A stretch of DNA of 21,131 nucleotides from an uncultured Mycoplasmatota bacterium (lineage in GTDB: Bacteria > Bacillota_I > Bacilli_A > RF39 > UBA660), in NCBI GenBank assembly GCA_946497375.1, contig CAMMKE010000014.1, forward strand, positions 1 to 21,131. Reading direction: 5' to 3'. Within the stretch, counting starts at the first letter, position 1, and each line of letters begins with the position of its first letter. A model generated the notes under the pieces. The model was not told where the DNA came from, did not search any database, and saw nothing but the letters and a program-made list of their open reading frames with translations. This document shows, one piece after another, positions 8,101 to 13,425 of the stretch. The position numbers and the translations under genes were made by a program.

Positions 8101-8605
8101 CAAAGAAGTTCATAAAAGGAACTCTACCTTTAATAGCAGATAAGTGTGCTACTCCAGTTAAATCCATTACTTCTTGAACTGATGAAGAGGCAAGTATTGC
8201 AAAACCTGTACTTCTAGCAGCATAAACATCTTGATGATCACCAAAGATTGATAAGGCGTGAGTTGCAAGACTTCTTGCAGCGACATTAATAACACAAGGA
8301 AGTAATTCCCCTGCTATTTTATACATATTAGGTATCATTAATAAAAGACCTTGACTAGCAGTATAAGTAGTAGTTAAACATCCTGCTTGAAGTGAACCAT
8401 GAACCATACCAGCAGCCCCTGCTTCACTTTCCATTTCTACTACTTTAACAGGTTGATTAAAGTAATTAAGTTTCCCCTCATTTGCCCATTTATCAGTTAA
8501 CTCTGCCATAGGAGATGCAGGAGTTATTGGATAAATACCTGCAACTTCTGTAAAATTATATGAAACATAACTACAAGCTTCATTTCCATCCATTATTTTT
8601 TTCAT
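5177..8605 (-). CDS. nifJ: Pyruvate:ferredoxin (flavodoxin) oxidoreductase, single-chain
   Basis: PFOR oxidatively decarboxylates pyruvate with CoA to acetyl-CoA and CO2, passing electrons to ferredoxin. It is the central pyruvate enzyme of many anaerobes. All domains of the fused form are present. The N-terminal pyruvate-binding domain (YPITPASPMAE) is followed by the EKR-like linker domain near 445. Two 4Fe-4S clusters follow, CISCNLCSLVCP near 675 and CTGCGLCANICP near 731. The TPP domain carries CAGCGETPY near 805, which holds ligands of a third cluster, and GDGWAYDIGYNG near 935. About 1142 residues is slightly shorter than typical (about 1170-1190). Three in-frame starts crowd the 5' end. 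The ATG at 8605 sits 7 nt after a GAGTGAT ribosome site and is preferred to the GTG at 8617. A TATAAT (minus strand, 8645-8640) may be its -10. It heads an operon with uppS. Confidence 0.97.
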   Translation of the reverse strand: MKKIMDGNEACSYVSYNFTEVAGIYPITPASPMAELTDKWANEGKLNYFNQPVKVVEMESEAGAAGMVHGSLQAGCLTTTYTASQGLLLMIPNMYKIAGELLPCVINVAARSLATHALSIFGDHQDVYAARSTGFAILASSSVQEVMDLTGVAHLSAIKGRVPFMNFFDGFRTSHELQKIDVIDTNKLKKLVDKKALDAFRKRSLHPDNPVTRGTSENDDIYFQATEVRNKYYLELPDIVNSYMQEINKITGRNYAPFNYYGRRDATKVIVAMGSVCETIKEVVDYLNETSEKVGVVEVHLYRPFSREYFLKSIPKTVKMLAVLDRTKEAGSTGEPLFLDVDNIIKSLGSDIKVVGGRYGLSSKDTTPSMIKAIYDNLETINHNFTIGIDDDVTNLSIPYDKDFNLPHRGQTSFLVYGYGSDGMVSACKDLMKITGDATDAYVQGYFQYDSKKSGGVTLSHLRFSKTPIRSTYYVGKAKLLVCTEDSYLIKFRFINKIKKNGVFLLNSSKTDDEILSMISSEDKKYILDNNIKVYVTNAYKVAKKEGLGNKISAIMEALIFKFGHILDSDYAINKMKDNLDSRFKLKGNNIAEKNKNAVDNAINTTHLLKIDENTDDYVKVSEVSSSLFDIIDKREGDSLPVSAFLDRPDGTVDGGLSRLEKRDISEVVPKIISENCISCNLCSLVCPHAVIRPFLLDKEEVEKAPTSLNDKLLDSHLGDNLKYTIAVSYKDCTGCGLCANICPGKKGAKALEMVSKEKIVNDITLKESEYLFNEVSEKDVMSVSTVKGSQFKTPRFEFSGACAGCGETPYLKLLTQLFGDRLVIANATGCSSIYGASSPSTPYSVPWANSLFEDNAEFGFGMKIADEVKKNQLKNIINENISKVDEEEKDIYLDYVNDINVDTAKALLSVIPHTKIKPLKSLKKYIMPISLWAVGGDGWAYDIGYNGIDHVLNSGENVNILVLDTEVYSNTGGQSSKSSRMGAVLKFASSGKKTAKKDLLRIALTNPNVYVGAISLGANPAATVKVMLEAEKYNGPSIIVAYSPCIAWGILKGMSNSIDEEKKATASGYFPIFHYNPDTKEFKMDAKSDFNKYQEYLTSEDRYKSLNIINNDEATVLFKENEENAKERYEYYESLTTKNKE

Positions 8606-8752
8606 ATATATCATCACTCTTTTCTATAGTTCTAATTCAATTATATAATAAAATTATTTTTTTATCTATCTATTTAGAAAAAAATGTGTTATAGTATGAG
8701 TGAGAAGCAATATAATTAAAAAACATTACAATATATAGATAGGAGTAAAAAC

Positions 8753-9193
8753 ATGAATAAAATCGAATGTTCAAAACCAGATATTTCTGAATATGGATTT
8801 ATAAGGCTTTACAGTGCTACTGTAATCTTGCAAGGTAAAAATCCTATATTTGAAAATCATGAATTAGAAAAAGATTTATTTAAGTATTATGATAAAGAAG
8901 AATACAATTTCTTTTTTGAAGATATTGTAAAAAGAGAAGACAAAATATTTAAAGATAGTAGTTATTTAGATTTAAATGCTGGTTTAGGGCAAGGATATGC
9001 TTTAGGGTTATTATTACCACTACAAGGATCTAAAAATTTAAAATCTATTATTAATCTCTCTAGAGAAAATGCTAGTGAAATACTTTCATCATTTAATGAG
9101 AAACAGATAGTAGCAATGGGAAATCTATGTAATGAAATGAATGAAGAAAAGAACAAAAGGAATAATGGTACATTTACTAAAAAATTAAGTTAA
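8753..9193 (+). CDS. Unknown 146-residue cytoplasmic protein
   Basis: An acidic, soluble protein I do not recognise. Residues 1-60 are aromatic-rich (EYGFIRLYSATVILQGKNPI, then FFFEDIV). The centre has a glycine-rich turn with a hydrophobic stretch (GLGQGYALGLLLPLQGSKN, about 78-96), and the end is a charged helix. No signal peptide or clear membrane segment is seen. The ribosome site AGGAG stands 8 nt before the ATG. A TATAAT at 8711-8716 may be a -10, but its -35 is poor. The last codons overlap the start of toxin-antitoxin module 1, whose antitoxin promoter begins 5 nt after the stop in the same direction. No terminator separates them, so read-through into the antitoxin RNA is possible. 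An accessory function is likely but unproven. Confidence 0.7.
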   Translation: MNKIECSKPDISEYGFIRLYSATVILQGKNPIFENHELEKDLFKYYDKEEYNFFFEDIVKREDKIFKDSSYLDLNAGLGQGYALGLLLPLQGSKNLKSIINLSRENASEILSSFNEKQIVAMGNLCNEMNEEKNKRNNGTFTKKLS

Positions 9194-9197
9194 AATT

Positions 9198-9226
9198 TTG
9201 ACAAAAATTAATATTTATGATACTAT
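9198..9226 (+). promoter_or_regulatory. Antitoxin 1 promoter
   Basis: TTGACA (9198-9203), 17-nt spacer, TACTAT (9221-9226). Identical boxes occur at 10781 and 11204, all with 17-nt spacers. The consensus -35 makes it stronger than the opposing toxin promoter (TTGTTA), as expected for an excess of antitoxin. Confidence 0.75.
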
Positions 9227-9232
9227 GAATAT

Positions 9233-9343
9233 GTAAAAGAAATTTACATAAAATAAAAAATGAGGAACATTTAGGTTGCAAGTGAATGTCACCTCATATA
9301 TTCTATGTGTGGCACTCTAATGCAGAGTGTCTATTTTATTTTG
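9233..9343 (+). ncRNA. Antisense antitoxin RNA 1 (type I)
   Basis: An RNA of about 110 nt with three hairpins. The 5' hairpin is (A)TGTAAA/TTTACA(T) around 9231-9249. The second is TGAGG-ACATT with AATGT-CCTCA (9261-9296). The terminator is GGCACTCT with AGAGTGTC (9311-9331), followed by TATTTTATTTT. The 3' part is antisense to the 3' end of the toxin 1 mRNA, including its stop codon. This resembles the overlapping 3' ends of txpA/RatA and bsrG/SR4, an analogy of layout rather than sequence. Confidence 0.7.
9250..9296 (-). terminator. Terminator of toxin 1 mRNA
   Basis: Read on the minus strand, the hairpin 9296-9261 is followed by TTTTTTATTTT. The same DNA hairpin serves as the second hairpin of the antitoxin on the plus strand, so both transcripts carry complementary structured tails of about 90 nt. 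Confidence 0.65.
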
Positions 9344-9426
9344 AAGGTTAGAACTAAGAAAGAAAGACTCAATAAAATTAAAGGAATAAGCTTTAGTACT
9401 TTTATAATAAAAGTCTTTGTCTTCAT
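9331..9426 (-). CDS. Small hydrophobic type I toxin 1
   Basis: A 31-residue peptide beginning MKTKTFIIKVLKLIPLILLS. It has a basic N-terminus, one hydrophobic helix (about 6-27) and a basic tail (FKIK). This is the make-up of membrane-acting type I toxins (Fst, TxpA, BsrG and similar), though I cannot name the family. An excellent ribosome site AAAGGAGG stands 7 nt before the ATG. Just upstream, TTCCTAT and ATAGGAA form a hairpin (about 9439-9455) whose arm could also cover the site. The stop codon lies in the antitoxin terminator. A strong RBS, a short hydrophobic ORF and an opposing promoter together make a true gene likely. The closest relative in the window is the decayed copy at 11288-11332. 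A small secreted or membrane peptide without toxicity is the alternative. Confidence 0.75.
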   Translation of the reverse strand: MKTKTFIIKVLKLIPLILLSLSFLVLTFKIK

Positions 9427-9485
9427 ACCTTTTCCTCCTTTCCTATAGAATAGGAAGCGACACCCACATAAATGTTCCTACAAAT

Positions 9486-9514
9486 ATAGTATCAAATTAA
9501 TTTCTGCATAACAA
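9486..9514 (-). promoter_or_regulatory. Toxin 1 promoter
   Basis: Minus strand TTGTTA (9514-9509), 17-nt spacer, TACTAT (9491-9486). Start near 9479, giving a leader of about 52 nt that begins close to AGGAACATTTA. A 6-bp dyad (9536-9551) lies 21 nt upstream of the -35, and its equivalent stands at the same distance in module 2. Confidence 0.7.
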
Positions 9515-9554
9515 GAAAAATATGTAATAAATTAGTTACGAGTTTTCGTAAATA

Positions 9555-10691
9555 TTATATGCTAATAGATTTTATACCTTTCATCTCTATTATTTTTTTA
9601 TTTACCTTTTGATTAGCAGTTATACAATCATAAAAAATTGCATCGTTTTCATTTTCAAAATAATCTCTATTTATTCTTATATCATCTCTATACATATTGT
9701 AAACTGCTTTAGCTAAAGCTGTTAGTGTTTGTTCAGTATTAGCCATTTCTACTAACCTAGGTATTCTTTCTCCAGATAAAATTAAAATTTCATAATTAGC
9801 AGTCAAAATCTCTTCCATTAATAACTCTTTAAATCTTGTATCACTAGCTTCAAGTTTTTTATAATCTTCAAATAATTTAGATAATAATTTATCACGTTTT
9901 TCTTTATTTAAATATTTAGGATTAGAAACTCTAGTATTTCCTTCTTCTAAAACACCTTTATCTAACATATGAGCTCTTTTAACTTGTAAATTAATAATAA
10001 ATAATTCTTGTTCATCATCTAAATATAATTCTTCTGCATAATCACTTTTATTCATCTCCCAATTCTCTTCAAAATCTTCAATAGATATTCTTTGTTTTTT
10101 ATATTTTTCCCTTTCATTCTTTAAAATTGTTAAAAGTGGTAAATCATCTTTAGTTACACCATTAAAAATTATTCCTCGTCTTTTTGCAGATTCTACTAAT
10201 AATCCCAAATCTTGTTCTGTTAAATTATAATATTTAGTAGAAAATCCACAACATACACATTTTAAATTATTATCTACTAATACAAGTTGATGTTCACAAA
10301 ACCTTTTATATCCACTATCGTCTCTTATATCAAAAGTTATTTTTTCAAATAGTATATCACGTATTCTTCTTTCCTTCTCATCTATTAAATCATTTATATC
10401 GACATATTCTTTTAAGTCAGAAAAGGCATTATAAAGTTTATATATTATGTTTTGAATTTCATAAGGATTTTTTCCTTTGCTATTTTTATCTAACTCCAAT
10501 AATTCAACTAGATAAAGTTTATCACGTAAACTTAGTTCATAACCACGAACTTCTTTATCTAATAATTCTACTTTTTCTTTCTTCAATCTTTCTACATCAT
10601 TTTTTAATTCAAAATATTCTTTCCTTAATTCTTCAAATGTATCTTTGTAATAATCAGACTCATTGATTACAAAATCGTCTAAAGTTTTCAT
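9555..10691 (-). CDS. Unknown coiled-coil protein with Cys/His zinc-knuckle
   Basis: A soluble protein of 378 residues, family not recognised. Residues 10-50 form a charged coiled coil (ELRKEYFELKNDVERLKKEK). Near residues 131-147 a C-X-H-X10-C-X-C-C cluster, followed by GF, looks like a small zinc site. The remainder is helical and charged, with no enzyme motif I can identify and no membrane segment. GGGAGG (minus strand) stands 10 nt before the ATG at 10691 and is preferred to the ATG at 10709, which overlaps it. The gene is bracketed by toxin-antitoxin modules 1 and 2 as direct repeats. No clear terminator separates its stop from module 1, apart from the 6-bp dyad at 9536-9551. It might be cargo protected by the modules or a bystander. 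The ORF is intact. Confidence 0.75.
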   Translation of the reverse strand: MKTLDDFVINESDYYKDTFEELRKEYFELKNDVERLKKEKVELLDKEVRGYELSLRDKLYLVELLELDKNSKGKNPYEIQNIIYKLYNAFSDLKEYVDINDLIDEKERRIRDILFEKITFDIRDDSGYKRFCEHQLVLVDNNLKCVCCGFSTKYYNLTEQDLGLLVESAKRRGIIFNGVTKDDLPLLTILKNEREKYKKQRISIEDFEENWEMNKSDYAEELYLDDEQELFIINLQVKRAHMLDKGVLEEGNTRVSNPKYLNKEKRDKLLSKLFEDYKKLEASDTRFKELLMEEILTANYEILILSGERIPRLVEMANTEQTLTALAKAVYNMYRDDIRINRDYFENENDAIFYDCITANQKVNKKIIEMKGIKSISI

Positions 10692-10780
10692 ATCTAATAA
10701 ACCTCCCATGCCCTTATTATATAATAATTATTAATCTAATACTAGAAAAAATAATAAAGTAATAAAGTTAAGTTAAAATT

Positions 10781-10809
10781 TTGACAAAAGTTAATATTTA
10801 TGATACTAT
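10781..10809 (+). promoter_or_regulatory. Antitoxin 2 promoter
   Basis: TTGACA (10781-10786), 17-nt spacer, TACTAT (10804-10809). Start near 10816, inside the hairpin ATATGTAAA/TTTACATAT (10812-10834). Confidence 0.75.
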
Positions 10810-10815
10810 GTATAT

Positions 10816-10940
10816 GTAAAAGAAATTTACATATACTAAAAAAAGAGAACATTTAACGTCGCATGTGTTAAGTGCTTCTCCTGTAATGGTTTCGCACCTA
10901 ATTAAACTGCCGTTTAGTTAAGTGCTTTCTTTTTGTTTTG
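10816..10940 (+). ncRNA. Antisense antitoxin RNA 2 (type I)
   Basis: An RNA of about 120 nt. It has a short 5' hairpin, then GAGAA...TTTAAC paired with GTTAAG...TTCTC (10845-10880). It ends in a 14-bp terminator stem (10894-10907 with 10912-10925, two G-U pairs) and a T-rich tail. Hairpin positions match antitoxin 1, while stem sequences differ in a compensated way. It is antisense to the 3' UTR of toxin 2. Confidence 0.7.
10838..10880 (-). terminator. Terminator of toxin 2 mRNA
   Basis: Minus strand GAGAAGCACTTAAC (10880-10867) pairs with GTTAAATGTTCTC (10857-10845), with an internal mismatch, followed by T7 (10844-10838). The same DNA forms the second hairpin of antitoxin 2. Confidence 0.65.
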
Positions 10941-10943
10941 TTT

Positions 10944-11036
10944 TTATATTAATATAATAATAACTACAAAAAGTAATACAATAAGTAAAATTATTATAAA
11001 AAGTAGTGTTGAAACTAAAAAGTCTTTTTTACTCAT
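10944..11036 (-). CDS. Small hydrophobic type I toxin 2
   Basis: A 30-residue peptide beginning MSKKDFLVSTLLFIIILL. After a short basic head the whole chain to the C-terminus (ending IIILI) is Leu/Ile/Val/Phe, one long membrane helix with no charged tail. GGAGGTGAT, a near-perfect ribosome site, stands 4 nt before the ATG. TATCTCC (about 11060-11066) can pair with it and hide it. The stop codon lies just beyond the T tract of the antitoxin 2 terminator. Position, UTRs and promoter match toxin 1, but the peptide shares almost no residues with it beyond the head, so the toxins have diverged inside a conserved RNA frame. The function (membrane damage, growth arrest) is inferred from this class of locus. 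Confidence 0.75.
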   Translation of the reverse strand: MSKKDFLVSTLLFIIILLIVLLFVVIIILI

Positions 11037-11099
11037 AGTATCACCTCCAAATATAAATACTCGGAGATAACACCCAACCATTAAATGTCCTCTATATAA

Positions 11100-11128
11100 A
11101 TAGTATCATATTAATTTCTCTATAGCAA
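11100..11128 (-). promoter_or_regulatory. Toxin 2 promoter
   Basis: Minus strand TTGCTA (11128-11123), 17-nt spacer, TACTAT (11105-11100). Start near 11093. The leader (about 57 nt) begins with GAGGACATTTAA, which is complementary at 11 of 12 positions to TTAAATGTTCTC at the 3' end of the same mRNA. Confidence 0.7.
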
Positions 11129-11203
11129 GATAAAATGTAATAAATTAGTTACGGTTTTTCGTGAATCAAAATATTAAAGATACTTTAAAAAATAGCATTA
11201 GAT

Positions 11204-11232
11204 TTGACAAATATTAGCATTTATGATACTAT
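11204..11232 (+). promoter_or_regulatory. Antitoxin-type promoter of the decayed third module
   Basis: TTGACA (11204-11209), 17-nt spacer, TACTAT (11227-11232), with the spacer ending in CATTTATGA much as in modules 1 and 2. It still looks functional. A transcript from here would run through the decayed toxin to hairpins at 11355-11386 and 11415-11445. Confidence 0.65.
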
Positions 11233-11287
11233 TGATGCATAAAGGAAAATCACATATAATAATCAAGATAACTATATTAAAAAATAA

Positions 11288-11332
11288 TAGGTATGAGTTT
11301 TAGATCTTTATAATAAAAGTCTTTGTCTTTAT
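11288..11332 (-). pseudogene. Decayed copy of the type I toxin 1 gene
   Basis: The stretch matching toxin 1 codons 2-9 is nearly unchanged (AAGACAAAGACTTTTATTAT, 11329-11310). The start codon has become ATA (11332-11330), the ribosome site is reduced to AAAGGAAAAT, and a small deletion after codon 9 brings in a TAA. No toxin promoter or upstream dyad is visible on the right. It is a relic of the toxin half next to an intact antitoxin promoter. Confidence 0.7.
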
Positions 11333-11354
11333 GCATTTTCCTTTAATAAAAAGA

Positions 11355-11386
11355 AGAGCATTTGTGTATATACATAAACATGCTCT
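11355..11386. other. Long imperfect hairpin in the third module
   Basis: AGAGCA (11355-11360) pairs with TGCTCT (11381-11386). An inner near-palindrome, TTGTGTATATACATAA, extends the stem to about 14 bp. The T content downstream is poor. It may be the original terminator of the module 3 antitoxin. Confidence 0.45.
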
Positions 11387-11414
11387 AATATATTATATTT
11401 TTATAGCCACAATC

Positions 11415-11453
11415 AATATGCTCTTACTTAACATAGGAGCATATTATTTTTTT
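11415..11453 (+). terminator. Intrinsic terminator facing the deacetylase gene
   Basis: AATATGCTC (11415-11423) pairs with GAGCATATT (11437-11445), followed by ATTTTTTT. It stops plus-strand transcripts of the module 3 remnant. It overlaps the stop codon of the converging deacetylase gene. Confidence 0.65.
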
Positions 11454-12718
11454 ACTAAATTACTTATATAATCTACACCAAAGCTACTTAAAATAGGATA
11501 TCTTGGTATTTTATAAGGGTTTATACCCTTTTTTATTTTAGTAGAACCACCGATAAAAGCCATTTCAAAACCTGCTTCTTTTACTAAATTAATAGAATAA
11601 TCACTATATTCATAGAAAGGAAAACAAAAGGCTTTTGTATTATTTAAAGTTTCTCTACTAAGTTTTAAATCGTTTAAGATCTCACTTTCTGGTAAACAAT
11701 TAATCCCACCGCCCTGACCAGTAGGACAAACTCCAGTCGTATGCATATTATGAGTATGACTTGCTATCTCCAAGTAAGGTGATGAAAATTTACTAACAGG
11801 ATACCAGGAACTAACTAAAAACAGTGTTGCATTTAAACCATACTTTTCTAAAAAAGGAATAAATTTTTCCGCTCTTGCCCCATCATCTATTGTAATTAAA
11901 ATAGACTTCTTAGGAAGATTAATCTCCCCCTTTATAAAGCTTAATACTTCACTAGTATTTAGTGTAAAAACGTTATTGTCAGCAAGAAATTTAAAATGTG
12001 AATCTATCTGTTCTTCGCTATGACAAATAATATCGTTACAACTATTATCACCATTTAAATAGATAAAATGATAAAGTATTGCAGGAATACTCTCTGCCAT
12101 CTCTTCACTACTATCTACCTCTACTACATTACTAACATCTTCCTTTTTGACATAGACTAATCTTGATAATAAAGATATACCATAATAATCATCTAAATTA
12201 ACAATAACTTTAGAAGTTATAGGAATATCTAAAGAAAACAATTCATTAAAACTATCATCATAACAAACAACACTTTCTTTAGTAGTAACTTCTATAGGAA
12301 ACTCTATATAATTAAGATATCTTTTATTAATAGATTCATCAGTAGGTTCTACATCTTTATAAGACACATAATAATCACTATCTAATAATTTAAAATATTT
12401 ATTATCTAAACTGATATTATCTACTACTTCAAGTTCTAATATATTATCTTTATTTATACTACCAACATCTTTATATTTACCATTATCATTTATATAAATT
12501 TTAGTATCTTTAGTAGTCTTAACAGCACTTCCATAATTAGATTTTATTTTAATTAAAACATTTTCATCTTTTATTAAAGAGTTTCTAGTTTTAGAAACAT
12601 TTAAAGATTCTTCTTCTCTTTCTTTCATATCATTATAAATAAAGACACCACAACCTATAGATATTACACTAATAAAGATTGTTACTATAATTAAGACTCT
12701 TAATGGTTTTATTTTCAC
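11444..12718 (-). CDS. Membrane-anchored polysaccharide deacetylase (NodB/CE4 family)
   Basis: CE4 enzymes remove N-acetyl groups from peptidoglycan or other wall glycans in a metal-dependent reaction, often giving lysozyme resistance. Residues 6-26 form a signal anchor, so the enzyme faces outward. Residues 40-200 look like beta-rich SH3-like modules (two similar segments around KYKDVGSIN and YDDSFNELF). The NodB domain has TIDDG near 276 (catalytic and metal Asp), the metal-binding SHTHNMH near 317-322, and CFPFYEYS in place of the usual RxPYG motif. The RxPYG Arg therefore appears replaced, which can alter activity. GAGGTG stands 6 nt before the GTG at 12718, preferred to the GTG at 12727 that lies in the ribosome site. 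The substrate is unknown. It has its own promoter and is divergent from dedA. Confidence 0.88.
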   Translation of the reverse strand: MKIKPLRVLIIVTIFISVISIGCGVFIYNDMKEREEESLNVSKTRNSLIKDENVLIKIKSNYGSAVKTTKDTKIYINDNGKYKDVGSINKDNILELEVVDNISLDNKYFKLLDSDYYVSYKDVEPTDESINKRYLNYIEFPIEVTTKESVVCYDDSFNELFSLDIPITSKVIVNLDDYYGISLLSRLVYVKKEDVSNVVEVDSSEEMAESIPAILYHFIYLNGDNSCNDIICHSEEQIDSHFKFLADNNVFTLNTSEVLSFIKGEINLPKKSILITIDDGARAEKFIPFLEKYGLNATLFLVSSWYPVSKFSSPYLEIASHTHNMHTTGVCPTGQGGGINCLPESEILNDLKLSRETLNNTKAFCFPFYEYSDYSINLVKEAGFEMAFIGGSTKIKKGINPYKIPRYPILSSFGVDYISNLVKK

Positions 12719-12749
12719 TCTTAACACCTCAGTATTATTATTTACTAAA

Positions 12750-12778
12750 ATTATACTTAATATTTATGAGATAAACAA
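12750..12778 (-). promoter_or_regulatory. Promoter of the polysaccharide deacetylase gene
   Basis: Minus strand TTGTTT (12778-12773), 17-nt spacer, TATAAT (12755-12750). The -10 is perfect. The start falls near 12743, about 25 nt before the GTG. Confidence 0.6.
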
Positions 12779-12814
12779 TTAATTTTTAACATATATTTAA
12801 TTAAAGGTGATACT

Positions 12815-13414
12815 ATGGACTCATACATTACTTCTTTAATGACTAATCTAGGCTATTTAGGCATGTTTATTGGAATGGTACTGGAAGCAGTTATAATTAT
12901 TATTCCAAGTGAGTTAATACTTGCAACAGCAGGTATACTTGCAGGTAGAGGTTTCTTTTCTTTTTCTATGGCATTACTAATAGGAGTACTTGGTAGTGTA
13001 TTTTGTGCCATTATTATTTATGCTTTTGGATATTTTGGAGGAAGACCTTTTATAAAGACTTATGGTAAATTTTTCTTTATGAAAGAAGAAGATATAGATA
13101 AATGCGATAAATGGTTTAATAAATATGGACCATGGGCTGCTTTTATAGGAAGAAACTTTCCTATTATTAGAACACTTATCTCCTTACCTATGGGAGTTAG
13201 TAAAGTTCCTTTTCTTAAATTTGTCATATATACAACATTAGGTAGTATTCCTTGGACCTTCGCTTTCGTTTATGTTGGTTATGCTTTAGGTAATAACTGG
13301 ATTATCTTAGATAATTTTGTTAAGAAATTAAAAGTACCTATCTATATATTATTAGGTGCATTATTAATTACATATATTTATAAAAAAGTAAAAGAAAAGA
13401 GAATCTCTAAATAA
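12815..13414 (+). CDS. DedA family membrane protein (putative C55-phosphate flippase)
   Basis: DedA proteins are integral membrane transporters. Several recycle undecaprenyl phosphate across the membrane and others flip phosphatidylethanolamine. The 199 residues show the family pattern: a re-entrant N-terminal segment with conserved Glu (MVLEAVIIIIPSELIL, residues 21-36) and a Gly-rich helix (SMALLIGVLGSVFCAIIIYAFGYFGGRPF). The signature GRNFPIIRTLISLPMGVSKVPFLKF around 111-135 carries the essential arginines, followed by GSIPWTFAFVYVGYALG and a last helix. AAGGTGAT stands 4 nt before the ATG. In this window UppS makes the same lipid carrier, so a C55-P role is plausible but rests on family knowledge only. 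The gene converges on the BspA-like gene 9 nt away. Confidence 0.9.
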   Translation: MDSYITSLMTNLGYLGMFIGMVLEAVIIIIPSELILATAGILAGRGFFSFSMALLIGVLGSVFCAIIIYAFGYFGGRPFIKTYGKFFFMKEEDIDKCDKWFNKYGPWAAFIGRNFPIIRTLISLPMGVSKVPFLKFVIYTTLGSIPWTFAFVYVGYALGNNWIILDNFVKKLKVPIYILLGALLITYIYKKVKEKRISK

Positions 13415-13425
13415 TAAAGTTCTCT
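13391..13425 (-). terminator. Terminator of the BspA-like gene inside the dedA 3' end
   Basis: Minus strand AGAGAA (13425-13420) pairs with TTCTCT (13403-13398), followed by TTTCTTT. The loop is long (16 nt), so strength is uncertain. No T run exists for the plus strand. Confidence 0.4.

Larger units (their letters stand above)
9187..9552. repeat. Type I toxin-antitoxin module 1 (direct-repeat copy 1)
   Basis: A self-contained unit with convergent promoters. The antitoxin RNA runs rightward from 9233 and the toxin mRNA leftward from about 9479, with overlapping 3' ends. Outer flanks are shared with module 2 (10770-11165). The first 65 or so bases differ at only about three positions, and the far end keeps TAATAAATTAGTTACG plus a dyad (TTACGA 9536-9541, TCGTAA 9546-9551). 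Confidence 0.75.
10770..11165. repeat. Type I toxin-antitoxin module 2 (direct-repeat copy 2)
   Basis: Same plan, orientation and flanks as module 1: a rightward antitoxin promoter, a leftward toxin promoter, overlapping transcript tails, and an upstream dyad TTACG/CGTGA (11149-11164) that keeps pairing with a G-U. The peptide and hairpin loops differ from module 1, so the copies are diverged rather than recently duplicated. Confidence 0.75.

Noticed and set aside
8962..9156. Minus-strand frame within the 146-residue gene
   Set aside because: No ribosome site, composition typical of an antisense shadow.
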